Positions 42,901 to 51,402 of a DNA stretch of 64,000 bases are shown piece by piece (position 1 is the first letter of the stretch; each line of letters starts with the position of its first letter). The translations under genes and the position numbers were made by a program. Below the pieces are notes generated by a model that saw only the letters and a program-made list of their open reading frames with translations, made no database searches and had not been told where the DNA came from. The DNA lies in assembly GCA_045532295.1 (NCBI GenBank), contig JAZSFP010000007.1:186001-250000 (forward strand). Direction: 5' to 3'. The stretch comes from UBA10677 sp045532295. Its GTDB lineage: Bacteria > Bacillota > Clostridia > Christensenellales > Pumilibacteraceae.

Positions 42901-43250
42901 TTAAGAGCGTTGTGGAGTTCGTTAAGACGAATAATCCCGCAGACTACGATAAGAGTTTTGAAGACAGTATTATCGTTAAACAAAGTTCTGGTGGCGGAGA
43001 TAAAGGCGGTCTTGACGATACGATTAGTAAAGAACTTTTTATGGACGTCGTTCGTTGCATAATTAAATGTGGAATGGCGTCGAGTTCGATGATTCAGCGT
43101 AGATTTAATCTTGGATTTAATAAAGCGGCTAAGATGATTGACCATCTTGAAGCGCTTGAGTTTGTTGGACCTCAAAATAATTCTAAACCTCGTGAAGTTT
43201 ACGTTACTAAAGAGAAGTTTAAGGAATACTTTGGAGAAGATTACGAATAA
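39936..43250 (+). CDS. ftsK: DNA translocase FtsK/SpoIIIE
   Basis: Septal DNA pump, 1104 aa. Four membrane spans (about 20-165), then a very long acidic, Pro/Thr-rich linker (about 170-610), then the RecA-like motor with Walker A GATGSGKSS near 770-778, Walker B YIVVVVDELANLMM, and a C-terminal winged-helix gamma domain (SSSMIQRRFNLGFNKAAKMID) that reads polar DNA motifs. The start is probably TTG 39936, 5 bases after AGGTGG; GTG 39927 overlaps that site. The linker is far longer than in Bacillus SpoIIIE. Confidence 0.94.
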   Translation: MEQKKYSERKKAEMDSAKSETIGVISIIITAFVLVCLLTSDLFLGAVGEIIKNVTLGLVGYSAYPILLFFFVYGILKVKKVNSSVPVRYIVLGTITAVLILVIAHLISAPVFGSMGEYIAKVYTDKTSIGGLVFGFLGYCFVAPLGAIVGYCVLIALVVLMAFFMLKNAFKISVGEHNSKSDKKGESVGGFSAPSNPNGLFVGTIIPTDARSRESYGFDDIKERDDALPDMDRRVVERVYDYERARRILFEENKTAYRNFLPLDAQAAPSVTSSTQQKKEEPVSYHHEVPVPAPKNFEHHFVPGEIVNGDAVSERMQEELTVEEPKTTSVESQPTAPIYTSPTYTTPSYTPPQTAPIAPKTEPKKSEVFYNPAPIINGDYYVEGEDAPTVESMRIDYSTSTFEASVPTQPETIEENTESTVPFEPIVTQSPIEESPSYIDEPIVDDEEEVDDQYSYDDEEVESEQLEDDTPVEQTDPIVEEDYVDEEEETIEGSITIESEEDGETELSRAFEESTTSFRIIDEVEDASERGYNNPNDTTGYYEHIDITPTTPVEPVAPPVQEKKETFEERVESVSRKMTSSRKTEEGQIDIETFMTASASQKDKDEPKPKPKKRIKYTAPPLDLLVTESTQPEQNPDDNQEKREILEETLRELGVPATVSNITIGPAITRYELDMPPGMSVRRMESLAPDIRYNLASKGQVRIESPIPGKRAVGVEVPNDTIYTVALKDIIGSKEFKNSPSPLTIALGKDIQGNVMITRLEKMPHLLIAGATGSGKSSCLNSLLISLLYKSSPDDVKLILIDPKRVEFTAYSGLPHMMIANAITDVAQAINAFKWAHDEMERRYVTLQKKAVKEINEYNNLPEVKEGLEPKMTYIVVVVDELANLMMASKENQKLLEEIIMAIASKARAAGIHLVLATQRPSVNVITGTIKANLPSRIAFAVTSAQDSRIILDNNGAESLLGRGDMLFAPLDQSEETRIQGAYVDNPEVKSVVEFVKTNNPADYDKSFEDSIIVKQSSGGGDKGGLDDTISKELFMDVVRCIIKCGMASSSMIQRRFNLGFNKAAKMIDHLEALEFVGPQNNSKPREVYVTKEKFKEYFGEDYE

Positions 43251-43264
43251 ACGGTAGGACGATT

Positions 43265-44542
43265 ATGAGTAAAAAAATTGCAGTAGTGTCCCTTGGTTGT
43301 GACAAAAATCGAGTGGATACGGAACAAATGTTATGGTATTTAAGCCGTGGTGATTATGAAATTACCGCGGATTATGCCGATGCAGAAATCATAATCGTAA
43401 ACACCTGTGCATTTATTGAGAGCGCAAGAATTGAAGCAATAGATACGATCTTAGAAATGGCTACTTATAAAGAAAGTGGAAAGTGTCAAAAATTGATTGT
43501 AACTGGTTGCTTGGTAGAAAAAAATCGCGCTGAAGTCATAGAGGGTTTTCCCGAAGTTGACGCTGTTCTTGGAGTTGACGAGTACGAGAAAATTCGCGCT
43601 TGTATTGAAGGTGGACAACCTGACGAAAAGGGCAATGGTAGAGTTCTTACTTCGCCCCCACATTACGCTTATTTACGTATTGCGGACGGTTGCGATAATA
43701 AATGTACTTTTTGTACTATTCCGTCCATTAGGGGCAAATATCGTTCAGTTCCTATTGAGAAAATTGTTGAAGAGGCAAACGATTTTATTACCAAAGGCGT
43801 TAGCGAATTGATTTTAGTAGCGCAAGACGTTACGGCGTATGGTAAAGATATATACGGTGAACCTTCGCTAATTAAACTGCTTGAAGAACTTGTAAAAACT
43901 GACGCTAAATGGATAAGGCTTTTATATTGCTATCCTGAACTTGTTACCGATGAACTTATTGATATGATAGCAAGCGAAGAGAAGATAGTTAAGTATATTG
44001 ATATTCCTATGCAACACGTGTCAGATACCGTGCTTAAGCGTATGAATAGGCGCAATAAAAAGCATACGGTAGAGGAAATTTGCGACAAACTTAAGAAAAA
44101 AGGCATTGTGCTTCGTACGACTTTTATGGTTGGTTTTCCTGGAGAAACGGAAGAAGAGTTTAATGAACTCGTTGAGTTTATGAAGGCTTATAAGCCTGAG
44201 CGTGTAGGCGTTTTTGCTTATAGTAAGGAAGCGGGTACTCCGTCTGCAAAAATCAAGGGGCATTTAACTAAGCGTGAGAAGATACGTAGAGTTAATATTA
44301 TAGGTAAGTTGCATCTTCAAAACGCAATTGAGTTTTCAAAAAGGATGATAGGAAAAGTAGTTGACGTAATTTATGAAGATATTGATTACGAACGCAACGC
44401 TTTTAGAGGAAGAACTCAATTTGATGCGCCTGATATTGACTGTGTAGTTTATTTTACGGGTGAGTTTGCTGACGTTGGTAACGTATATAGAGTTAAAATT
44501 ACTGACTATGATGAATATGACTTGATAGGAGAGATTGTATAA
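43265..44542 (+). CDS. rimO: Ribosomal protein S12 methylthiotransferase
   Basis: Radical SAM methylthiotransferase acting on an Asp of S12, 425 aa. N-terminal UPF0004 domain with SLGCDKNRVDTE (the RimO form) and further cluster cysteines; radical SAM motif ADGCDNKCTFC near 140; C-terminal TRAM domain (about 360-425). ATG 43265; the stop overlaps pgsA (TAATG). Confidence 0.95.
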   Translation: MSKKIAVVSLGCDKNRVDTEQMLWYLSRGDYEITADYADAEIIIVNTCAFIESARIEAIDTILEMATYKESGKCQKLIVTGCLVEKNRAEVIEGFPEVDAVLGVDEYEKIRACIEGGQPDEKGNGRVLTSPPHYAYLRIADGCDNKCTFCTIPSIRGKYRSVPIEKIVEEANDFITKGVSELILVAQDVTAYGKDIYGEPSLIKLLEELVKTDAKWIRLLYCYPELVTDELIDMIASEEKIVKYIDIPMQHVSDTVLKRMNRRNKKHTVEEICDKLKKKGIVLRTTFMVGFPGETEEEFNELVEFMKAYKPERVGVFAYSKEAGTPSAKIKGHLTKREKIRRVNIIGKLHLQNAIEFSKRMIGKVVDVIYEDIDYERNAFRGRTQFDAPDIDCVVYFTGEFADVGNVYRVKITDYDEYDLIGEIV

Positions 44543-45144
44543 TGAATTTACCGACTAAAATTACGATCGCAAGAATAATACTAATACCGTTTTTCGTTGC
44601 GGCGTATATGATTGATTTTCCTTTCCATAATCTTGTTGCAACGGGAATATTTATCGTTGCAAGTTTAACGGACTGGCTTGACGGCTATATTGCTCGCAAG
44701 TACAATATGGTTACTACGATAGGAAAGTTTCTTGACCCCATAGCCGATAAGGTGCTTGTGTCAAGCGCGCTTATCTTAGCATCAACGATTGAAAACGTTT
44801 TTCAAATCTACATTATTATTGCGACGATAATAATTATTGCAAGAGAACTTGTAGTTACTTGTTTTAGAACGATTGCAGCATCAAAGAACGTCGTTCTTGC
44901 GGCGGATAAAATCGGCAAAGCAAAGACGGCTACGCAACTCGTGGGATTATCTTTCTATCTTGCGTATCCCGCGTTTGAACTTATTAGCGCGCTTGCATCG
45001 GAAATTATCTTGATTATAGGTTTTTCTTTCTTGATGATTGCAACTCTTTTAACTATCGTTTCTGCTTGTAATTATATTATAAGAAATGCAGGCGTATTTA
45101 AAGATGAGAAGATAGAAGAAGAGGCGGTAAAAAAGAGTGAATAA
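44542..45144 (+). CDS. pgsA: CDP-diacylglycerol-glycerol-3-phosphate 3-phosphatidyltransferase
   Basis: Membrane enzyme of phosphatidylglycerol synthesis, 200 aa. The CDP-alcohol phosphotransferase signature spans LTDWLDGYIARKYN to GKFLDPIADKV (about 50-80) with all metal-binding aspartates. Five or six hydrophobic helices follow. It overlaps the next gene by 8 bases. Confidence 0.93.
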   Translation: MNLPTKITIARIILIPFFVAAYMIDFPFHNLVATGIFIVASLTDWLDGYIARKYNMVTTIGKFLDPIADKVLVSSALILASTIENVFQIYIIIATIIIIARELVVTCFRTIAASKNVVLAADKIGKAKTATQLVGLSFYLAYPAFELISALASEIILIIGFSFLMIATLLTIVSACNYIIRNAGVFKDEKIEEEAVKKSE

Positions 45145-45634
45145 TCTTTTGGAAAAACTATCGTTAGTTTCTAAAGAGGCGTTTGACCTTTTGAAAAGTA
45201 AAGGTCTTACTCTTTCGGTTGCTGAATCTTTTACGGGCGGACTTATAGTTAGTTCCTTGATTAAATATGAAGGCGCAAGTTCTGTCGTTAAGGAGGGAAT
45301 CGTGTGTTATACGCACGAGGCAAAACGTTTAAGATTAGGCGTAAAATCTTCCACGATAGAGCAATTTAGCGCAGTCTCTAAAGAAGTTGCAGATGAAATG
45401 CTTGAAGGAATTTTGAGGTCTTCATTAAACCCTGATTGCGCGATTGTAACAACTGGAAATGCAGGTCCAGGGGTGGAGAAAAACTCAAAACGAGGGGATA
45501 CGTATATTGCTGTTTTTGCAAAAGGTCAAAAGTTTTTAATAAATAAAGTGATTTACGGTACGAGAGAAGAAAACATTCTTTTAGGCGCAATTATAGCGTT
45601 TGAAACGCTTATTGAAATAGTAAAAAAAATATAA
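45137..45634 (+). CDS. CinA C-terminal domain protein (NMN amidohydrolase-like)
   Basis: A 165-residue stand-alone CinA C-terminal amidohydrolase domain (PncC-like), which recycles nicotinamide mononucleotide by deamidation. The signature VAESFTGGLI has Phe where most have Cys, and the TGNAGPG motif is kept. The N-terminal molybdopterin-like half of full CinA is absent. The start is GTG 45137 inside the pgsA end. It sits just before recA, the usual cinA-recA order. Confidence 0.85.
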   Translation: MNNLLEKLSLVSKEAFDLLKSKGLTLSVAESFTGGLIVSSLIKYEGASSVVKEGIVCYTHEAKRLRLGVKSSTIEQFSAVSKEVADEMLEGILRSSLNPDCAIVTTGNAGPGVEKNSKRGDTYIAVFAKGQKFLINKVIYGTREENILLGAIIAFETLIEIVKKI

Positions 45635-45646
45635 GAGGTATATATT

Positions 45647-46726
45647 ATGGCAAAGAAAGAAAAGACAGGTGTAATCGACGTTAATATGTCTAAAGAAGAC
45701 AAGGCTAAGGCGCTCGAAGAGGCTATTGCTCAAATTGAGAAAAGTTTTGGTAAGGGCGCAATTATGCGTATGACCGACGCTAAGGTTGATAAGGTAGACG
45801 TAATTTCTACTGGTTGTCTTGCAATCGACCTTGCGCTCGGTATAGGTGGTATTCCCAGAGGAAGAATTATCGAAATATACGGACCCGAGTCCAGTGGTAA
45901 GACTACGCTCTCTCTGCATATTATAGCCGAGGCGCAAAAGGCAGGCGGTAACGTAGCGTTCATCGATGCTGAGCACGCTCTCGATCCCGTGTATGCAAGC
46001 AAACTTGGTATTAATCTTGGCGACCTCTACATATCTCAGCCTGATAACGGTGAGCAGGCTCTTGATATTACCGAATCACTCGTTAGAAGTGGCGCTGTTG
46101 ACGTCGTTGTAGTTGACTCCGTTGCGGCGCTTACTCCTAGAGCGGAAATTGACGGAGAAATGGGCGATAATCACGTAGGTCTTCAGGCTCGTCTTATGTC
46201 TCAGGCTCTTCGTAAACTTACAGGCGCTTGTAATAAGACTAAGACTGCTATTATTTTTATTAACCAGTTGCGCGAAAAAGTAGGCGTAATGTACGGCAAT
46301 CCCGAGGTGACTACGGGTGGTAAGGCGCTTAAATTTTATTCCTCGATTAGAATTGACGTAAGAAAGGGCGAGGCCGTAAAAAGTGGCGCTGAAGTTATCG
46401 GCAATAAGACTAAAATTAAGATCGTTAAAAACAAGATGGCTCCTCCCTTTAGGGTTGCCGAAGTTGAGATTATTTACGGCAAAGGTATAAGCGCTGAGGG
46501 TTCGTTGCTTGAACTTGCGCTTAACTTTGATATTATTCACAAGAGCGGCTCGTGGTTTAGTTACAACGATGAAAAACTTGCTCAAGGTAAGGACGCTACT
46601 CGCGCTCTTTTAGAGCAAAATAAAGAACTTTATGCTGAAATTGAGCAGAAGGTTAGAGCCGCTGCGCTTAATAATGCGGATATGCTCGAAATTGATGAAA
46701 GTAGCGACGAGAGTGATGACGAATAA
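45647..46726 (+). CDS. recA: Recombinase RecA
   Basis: Strand-exchange and SOS co-protease, 359 aa. Walker A GPESSGKTT at 79-87, the MAW-type motif FINQLREKVGVMYGNPE with TTGGKALKFYSS, and an acidic C-tail (DESSDESDDE). Complete and well conserved. AGAGG precedes ATG 45647. No LexA box was recognised, and no own promoter, so it is likely read with the upstream genes. Confidence 0.98.
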   Translation: MAKKEKTGVIDVNMSKEDKAKALEEAIAQIEKSFGKGAIMRMTDAKVDKVDVISTGCLAIDLALGIGGIPRGRIIEIYGPESSGKTTLSLHIIAEAQKAGGNVAFIDAEHALDPVYASKLGINLGDLYISQPDNGEQALDITESLVRSGAVDVVVVDSVAALTPRAEIDGEMGDNHVGLQARLMSQALRKLTGACNKTKTAIIFINQLREKVGVMYGNPEVTTGGKALKFYSSIRIDVRKGEAVKSGAEVIGNKTKIKIVKNKMAPPFRVAEVEIIYGKGISAEGSLLELALNFDIIHKSGSWFSYNDEKLAQGKDATRALLEQNKELYAEIEQKVRAAALNNADMLEIDESSDESDDE

Positions 46727-46750
46727 TCTTGTCTAACTGCCTTGTATCCC

Positions 46751-46779
46751 TTGACATTTAATTTAATTTATAGTATTAT
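46751..46779 (+). promoter_or_regulatory. Promoter of rny
   Basis: Consensus TTGACA, 17-base spacer, TATTAT. The next base begins the hairpin at 46780, so promoter and recA terminator are fused. Confidence 0.82.
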
Positions 46780-46817
46780 ATAAGTAGGTAGAATTTTCTG
46801 CCTACTTATTTGTTTTT
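46780..46817 (+). terminator. Terminator of recA overlapping the rny transcription start
   Basis: Stem ATAAGTAGG / CCTACTTAT, 12-base loop, TTGTTTTT tail. RNA started at the rny promoter (about 46786) lacks part of the left arm, so it would escape termination. Confidence 0.8.
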
Positions 46818-46911
46818 GAACTGAACGGTTAGACGAGAACCACAGGTTTTAGTTACAAATATATTCATTAAAATTTTATAAATATCAATTTAATTAGGAG
46901 GACTATACACA

Positions 46912-48510
46912 ATGATTTCAACTTTATCATTGCTGTTTTGTTCCGCCATGCCCATTGGTCTTGCAATCGGTATTGCTGCAGGCACGCTCGTCGTTGGTGC
47001 AATTGTAGGATATTTCGTTCAAAAAGCTATTTCCAATAAAAAATTAGGTGATGCGAACAAATCGGCAACTAAGATAGTGAGTGATGCTATCGCAAAAGCA
47101 AAAACTCTTGAAAAAGAGGCACTACTTGAATCGCGTGAAGTGATTCACAAAGAGCGCGTTGAATTTGATAGAGAAGTAAGAGATAGAAGAAGTGAACTTA
47201 CTCGCTCTGAAGCGCGTATTCAACAAAAGGAAGAGACGCTGGAAAAGAAAGAGGCGACTCTTGATAAGAAAATCGAAACGATTGAAGAGAAGAAAAAGGA
47301 ACTTTCCGATAGAGAACGCCGTATAACTGAAAAGCAGGCGCAAGTTGACAAGGCTCACGAAACGATGATTTCGGAACTTGAGAAAGTTTCTCAGATGACC
47401 AAGGAAGAAGCGAAGGGTATTCTTATTGCTAACATCGAAGACGAGGCAAAGCGTGACGCCGTTAAACTCGTGCGCGAAATTGAGGCTCAAGCGAAAGAGG
47501 ACGCCGATAAGAAAGCGAAGGATATCGTATCTGCCGCAGTTCAGCGTTGTGCAGTTGATCACTCCGCTGAAATTACCGTATCTGTCGTAAGCCTTCCCAA
47601 CGACGATATGAAAGGTAGAATTATCGGCCGCGAAGGTAGAAATATTCGCGCTCTTGAGAACGCTACTGGTATTGACCTTATTATTGACGATACGCCTGAA
47701 GCGGTTGTTCTTTCTGGCTTTGACCCCGTTCGTCGTGAGGTCGCTCGTATTACTCTTGAAAAACTTATTCAAGACGGAAGAATACATCCTGCTCGCATTG
47801 AAGAAATGGTAGAGAAAACTCGCCGCGAACTTGACCAACAGATTAAGGAAACTGGCGAATCTGCTATGTTTGAGGCAGACGTATTCGGTATTCATCCTGA
47901 TCTCGTTAAACTTCTTGGTCGTCTTAAGTATCGTACAAGTTATGGTCAAAACGTACTTCGCCACTCTATCGAGGTGTCGCATCTTGCAGGAACTTTAGCA
48001 TCAGAACTTGGCGCTAACGTTGAACTTTGCAAGCGAGCAGGTTTACTTCACGATATAGGTAAAGCGGTTGACCACGAAGTAGAAGGAACGCACATTTCTA
48101 TCGGCGCTGATCTTGCAAAGAAATATAAGGAAAATAAAGACGTTATTCACTGTATTGCCGCTCATCATAACGATATCGAGCCTCAAACTGTTGAAGCGGT
48201 TATCGTTCAATGTGCAGACGCTATTAGCGGAAGTCGCCCCGGAGCAAGAAGAGAGTCGCTTGAAAATTACGTTAAGCGTCTTGAAAAACTTGAGGAGATT
48301 GCAAATTCTCACAAGGGTGTAGAGAAGTCGTTTGCTATTCAAGCAGGTAGGGAAGTTCGTATTATGGTTAAGCCCGAAGTGGTTGATGACGCGGGAACGC
48401 TCTTCCTTGCTAAAGAAATTGCTAAGCAAATAGAAGCGGAGATGGATTATCCCGGTCAAATTAAAGTCAACGTAGTTCGTGAAATGCGTAGCGTAGAGTA
48501 TGCAAAATAA
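46912..48510 (+). CDS. rny: Ribonuclease Y
   Basis: Membrane-anchored endoribonuclease that starts mRNA decay. 532 aa: N-terminal span (about 15-36), a long charged coiled coil (45-205), a KH domain (GRIIGREGRNIRALENATG, about 240-258), and an HD domain with RHSIEVSHLAG and GLLHDIGKAVDHE (about 345-385). Strong SD TAGGAGGA. The ~125-base leader is otherwise featureless. Confidence 0.97.
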   Translation: MISTLSLLFCSAMPIGLAIGIAAGTLVVGAIVGYFVQKAISNKKLGDANKSATKIVSDAIAKAKTLEKEALLESREVIHKERVEFDREVRDRRSELTRSEARIQQKEETLEKKEATLDKKIETIEEKKKELSDRERRITEKQAQVDKAHETMISELEKVSQMTKEEAKGILIANIEDEAKRDAVKLVREIEAQAKEDADKKAKDIVSAAVQRCAVDHSAEITVSVVSLPNDDMKGRIIGREGRNIRALENATGIDLIIDDTPEAVVLSGFDPVRREVARITLEKLIQDGRIHPARIEEMVEKTRRELDQQIKETGESAMFEADVFGIHPDLVKLLGRLKYRTSYGQNVLRHSIEVSHLAGTLASELGANVELCKRAGLLHDIGKAVDHEVEGTHISIGADLAKKYKENKDVIHCIAAHHNDIEPQTVEAVIVQCADAISGSRPGARRESLENYVKRLEKLEEIANSHKGVEKSFAIQAGREVRIMVKPEVVDDAGTLFLAKEIAKQIEAEMDYPGQIKVNVVREMRSVEYAK

Positions 48511-48516
48511 ATAATT

Positions 48517-48542
48517 AAAAGCGCGATTTTTTCGCGCTTTTT
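48517..48542 (+). terminator. Terminator after rny
   Basis: Stem AAAAGCGCG / CGCGCTTTT with 7-base AT loop and T tail. Confidence 0.93.
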
Positions 48543-48573
48543 CGCAATTTAACGAAATTTTAACGAGGCAATT

Positions 48574-50667
48574 ATGGATTTTACTTTTAAAAATCTTACT
48601 TTTAGGATTTATGACGAGCGTATTTATCTAATCGGTTTTGGAGATATGCTATACGGTTTTGAGGGTGAAAAGTTAGTTCTATATTCTTTTGCCGAAGTTC
48701 AAGTTGCAGGGGAGATTCGTTATCCTCAACTTGCTAACAAAATGACCTTTACTTCCGAAGGGAATAGGCTTAAATATTTTGCTCATAGTATTGATAAAGA
48801 CACGCTTACCGTCGTCCAAAAAAGCGAAGTGGTTGAAGTTACTACTACCTTCGTTTCGTTTTGCGACACTTCGACGATTAGGGTTAATACTTCCGTTAAA
48901 AATATTGCAAACGAGCCTATCGTTTTAGAGGAGGTTTCTGCGATTAATTTAACCGGTTTTGGGAGAAAGGGCGTTGATAGTTATAAAGATTTGGAGTTTT
49001 ATAAGTTTTACCAAAGTCATAAGGCTGAGTGTCAACCCAAAAAACTTTCTTTCGAAGATTACGGTCTATATAAAGTCAAGGAAGATACTTTTAAGAAAAT
49101 TTCTTGCGCAAACAGAGGTAGTTGGTCGACAAAGGAAGAACTTCCTCAAGGAATTATCGTAGATAATAGTAGTAGCCGTGCGCTTATGTTTCAAATTGAG
49201 TGCAATAACTCTTGGTATTATGAGATTTCCGATAAGGTTTTTCGTTACTACTTAAGTTTGGGTAGCGCGAGTTTGACTAATTGTTTTTGGTCTAAAATCC
49301 TTGCTCCAAACGAAGAGTATAGTACCGTTTGGGTAAGTATTGCCGTCGCAGATAGCGTAGAAAGCGTTATCAGCGAGATGACGAAGTATCGTCGTCATAT
49401 ATGTGGAAAATGTATTCCAGATGAAAGTTTGCCTACGATTTTTAACGAATATATGCATCTTTCTTGGGATAGTCCTAATGAAGAGCGGACGAAACGAGTT
49501 GCTAAAGCGGTTGCTGAACTTGGCGTTGATTATTACGTAATAGATTGCGGTTGGCACAACGAGGAACCTGGCGAGAAGATTTACCCTTACGTTGGACAAT
49601 GGAAAGAGAGTAAAACGAGATTTCCTTCGGGGCTTAGAAAAACAACTGATTATATTCGTTCACTTGGTATGAAGGCTGGACTTTGGATTGAACCTGAAAT
49701 TGTGGGAATAGAGTGCAATGAAATGCTTGATTATTACGACGACGATTGTTTTATGCAGAGAAAAGGTAAGCGCATAACGTCGTGTCGTAGATATTTTCTT
49801 GATTTTCGCAATAAAAAAGTTGTTGATTATATGAACGAGTCAATTCGTCGAATGGTTGAAGACTACGGCGCGGATTATATTAAAATGGATTATAATCAAG
49901 ACTGTGGCGTAGGAACTGACCTCGATGCTTGCGAGTACGGTGAGGGACTTGAAAAGGCTAATATTGCTTATTTTAAGTGGATTGACGGATTAAGAGAAAG
50001 ATTTCCTAATGTTTTATTTGAATCTTGTTCTTCTGGCGGAATGAGAATGGATTATAAAACCCTTTCGCATTTCTCTATCGTATCCACCTCCGACCAAATT
50101 TCCTTTTATAAATATCCTTGTATTGCATCAAACGTGCTGTCCGCGGTTATTCCTGAGCAAGCAGCCGTTTGGAGTTATCCAGTCGCTTGGACGGGGGACG
50201 TTGGTGATGAGGGGGAAATCGATAAAGCGTGGGTAAAATGCAGAATTACAAAAGAGAGAGTTATTTACAATATGGTAAATAGTTTTCTTGGGAGATTGCA
50301 TCTTGCGAGCGATTTGACGCTTTTAGATGAAGACAAACTAGTTCTCGTTAAAGAGGGTGTTGATTATCATAATAAACTTGCTCAAATTAAGAAAGTTGCG
50401 TTACCCGTTTTTCCGCTTGGTTTTGCAAGTATTGAGTCTTCATTCATAGCATCTGGATTTAAATATCTCGATAAAATTTATCTTGCCGTATGGAATAGAT
50501 CGGGGAAGAGAAAAGTACTTGTACCCATAAAAGATAGGGTTAAAATGGTAGAAATAACTTATCCATTAAACAATTTAAACGTTTCTATTGATACCGTTCA
50601 AGATGGAATTTGCGTTAATTTTACCGAGGATATTCAAGCTCGTTTTATTGAGATTACAGTTGAGTAA
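48574..50667 (+). CDS. Alpha-galactosidase (GH36 family)
   Basis: A 697-residue cytoplasmic glycosidase (no signal peptide) that releases alpha-linked galactose from raffinose-type sugars. N-terminal beta-sandwich (1-280), then a TIM barrel with GLWIEPE (369-375), the nucleophile Asp439 in YIKMDYN, ESCSSGG (483-489) and the acid/base Asp507 in STSDQ. C-terminal domain from about 600. No transporter genes lie nearby. Clear family, exact linkage preference unknown. Confidence 0.92.
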   Translation: MDFTFKNLTFRIYDERIYLIGFGDMLYGFEGEKLVLYSFAEVQVAGEIRYPQLANKMTFTSEGNRLKYFAHSIDKDTLTVVQKSEVVEVTTTFVSFCDTSTIRVNTSVKNIANEPIVLEEVSAINLTGFGRKGVDSYKDLEFYKFYQSHKAECQPKKLSFEDYGLYKVKEDTFKKISCANRGSWSTKEELPQGIIVDNSSSRALMFQIECNNSWYYEISDKVFRYYLSLGSASLTNCFWSKILAPNEEYSTVWVSIAVADSVESVISEMTKYRRHICGKCIPDESLPTIFNEYMHLSWDSPNEERTKRVAKAVAELGVDYYVIDCGWHNEEPGEKIYPYVGQWKESKTRFPSGLRKTTDYIRSLGMKAGLWIEPEIVGIECNEMLDYYDDDCFMQRKGKRITSCRRYFLDFRNKKVVDYMNESIRRMVEDYGADYIKMDYNQDCGVGTDLDACEYGEGLEKANIAYFKWIDGLRERFPNVLFESCSSGGMRMDYKTLSHFSIVSTSDQISFYKYPCIASNVLSAVIPEQAAVWSYPVAWTGDVGDEGEIDKAWVKCRITKERVIYNMVNSFLGRLHLASDLTLLDEDKLVLVKEGVDYHNKLAQIKKVALPVFPLGFASIESSFIASGFKYLDKIYLAVWNRSGKRKVLVPIKDRVKMVEITYPLNNLNVSIDTVQDGICVNFTEDIQARFIEITVE

Positions 50668-50681
50668 ATTGTAAAACAGAA

Positions 50682-50697
50682 GGGTACGTATATGCCC
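50682..50697 (+). promoter_or_regulatory. Small inverted repeat before the two-component genes
   Basis: GGGTA-CGTATA-TGCCC (with a G-U pair) followed by GTTTTG. It may be a weak terminator for the GH36 gene. It shares AGAAGGGTACGTA with the leader at 10937. Confidence 0.35.
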
Positions 50698-50730
50698 GTT
50701 TTGAAAAATCAAAGTTTTTAAGGAGTTAAT

Positions 50731-51402
50731 ATGTTTAAAATTTTAATAGTAGAAGACGATATTAAACTTCGATCTTTATATACGAAAGTATTGTCGAAAC
50801 ACGGCTATGCTATCGTCGGTGTTTCTAATGGAGAAGAGGCAATGGGCGCTATGGATACTGACTACTACGATATTATTATATCGGACGTAATGATGCCCGG
50901 TATGGATGGATACGAGTTTGTTCGCAATATTCGCGATAGTGGATATATGACTCCAGTGCTTATGATTACAGCAAAGGCTGAGTTCGACGATATGCGCCTT
51001 GGGTTCTTGTCCGGTGTAGACGATTATATGGTTAAACCTATCAACGTTAATGAAATGGTTATTAGAGTTGGCGCACTACTTCGTCGCGCTCAAATGATTA
51101 ACGACAGGCGCCAAGTAATAGGTGACACTGTGCTTGAGTGCGACTCACTTACCGTGATAACGGAGGGGAGCAGTATCGTTTTGCCTCAAAAAGAATTTAT
51201 GTTGCTTTATAAGATGGTATCTTTCCCCGGTAAGATTTTTACTCGTCAGCAAATGATGGACGACATCTGGGGATATGAAAGCAATAGCGATACGCATACC
51301 GTTGACGTGCATATCGGTAGACTTCGCGATAAGTTTCGTGATAACGCAGACTTTGAGATTGTTACCATAAGAGGTATAGGCTATAAGGTGGTTAAGAAAT
51401 GA
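50731..51402 (+). CDS. Response regulator, OmpR/PhoB family
   Basis: A 223-residue regulator: receiver domain with the phospho-acceptor Asp52 (SDVMMPGMDG) and acidic pocket VEDD (7-10), then a winged-helix domain (about 130-223) ending RGIGYKVVKK. AAGGAG precedes ATG 50731. It overlaps the kinase gene by four bases, so the pair is translationally coupled. Target genes are unknown. Confidence 0.95.
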   Translation: MFKILIVEDDIKLRSLYTKVLSKHGYAIVGVSNGEEAMGAMDTDYYDIIISDVMMPGMDGYEFVRNIRDSGYMTPVLMITAKAEFDDMRLGFLSGVDDYMVKPINVNEMVIRVGALLRRAQMINDRRQVIGDTVLECDSLTVITEGSSIVLPQKEFMLLYKMVSFPGKIFTRQQMMDDIWGYESNSDTHTVDVHIGRLRDKFRDNADFEIVTIRGIGYKVVKK

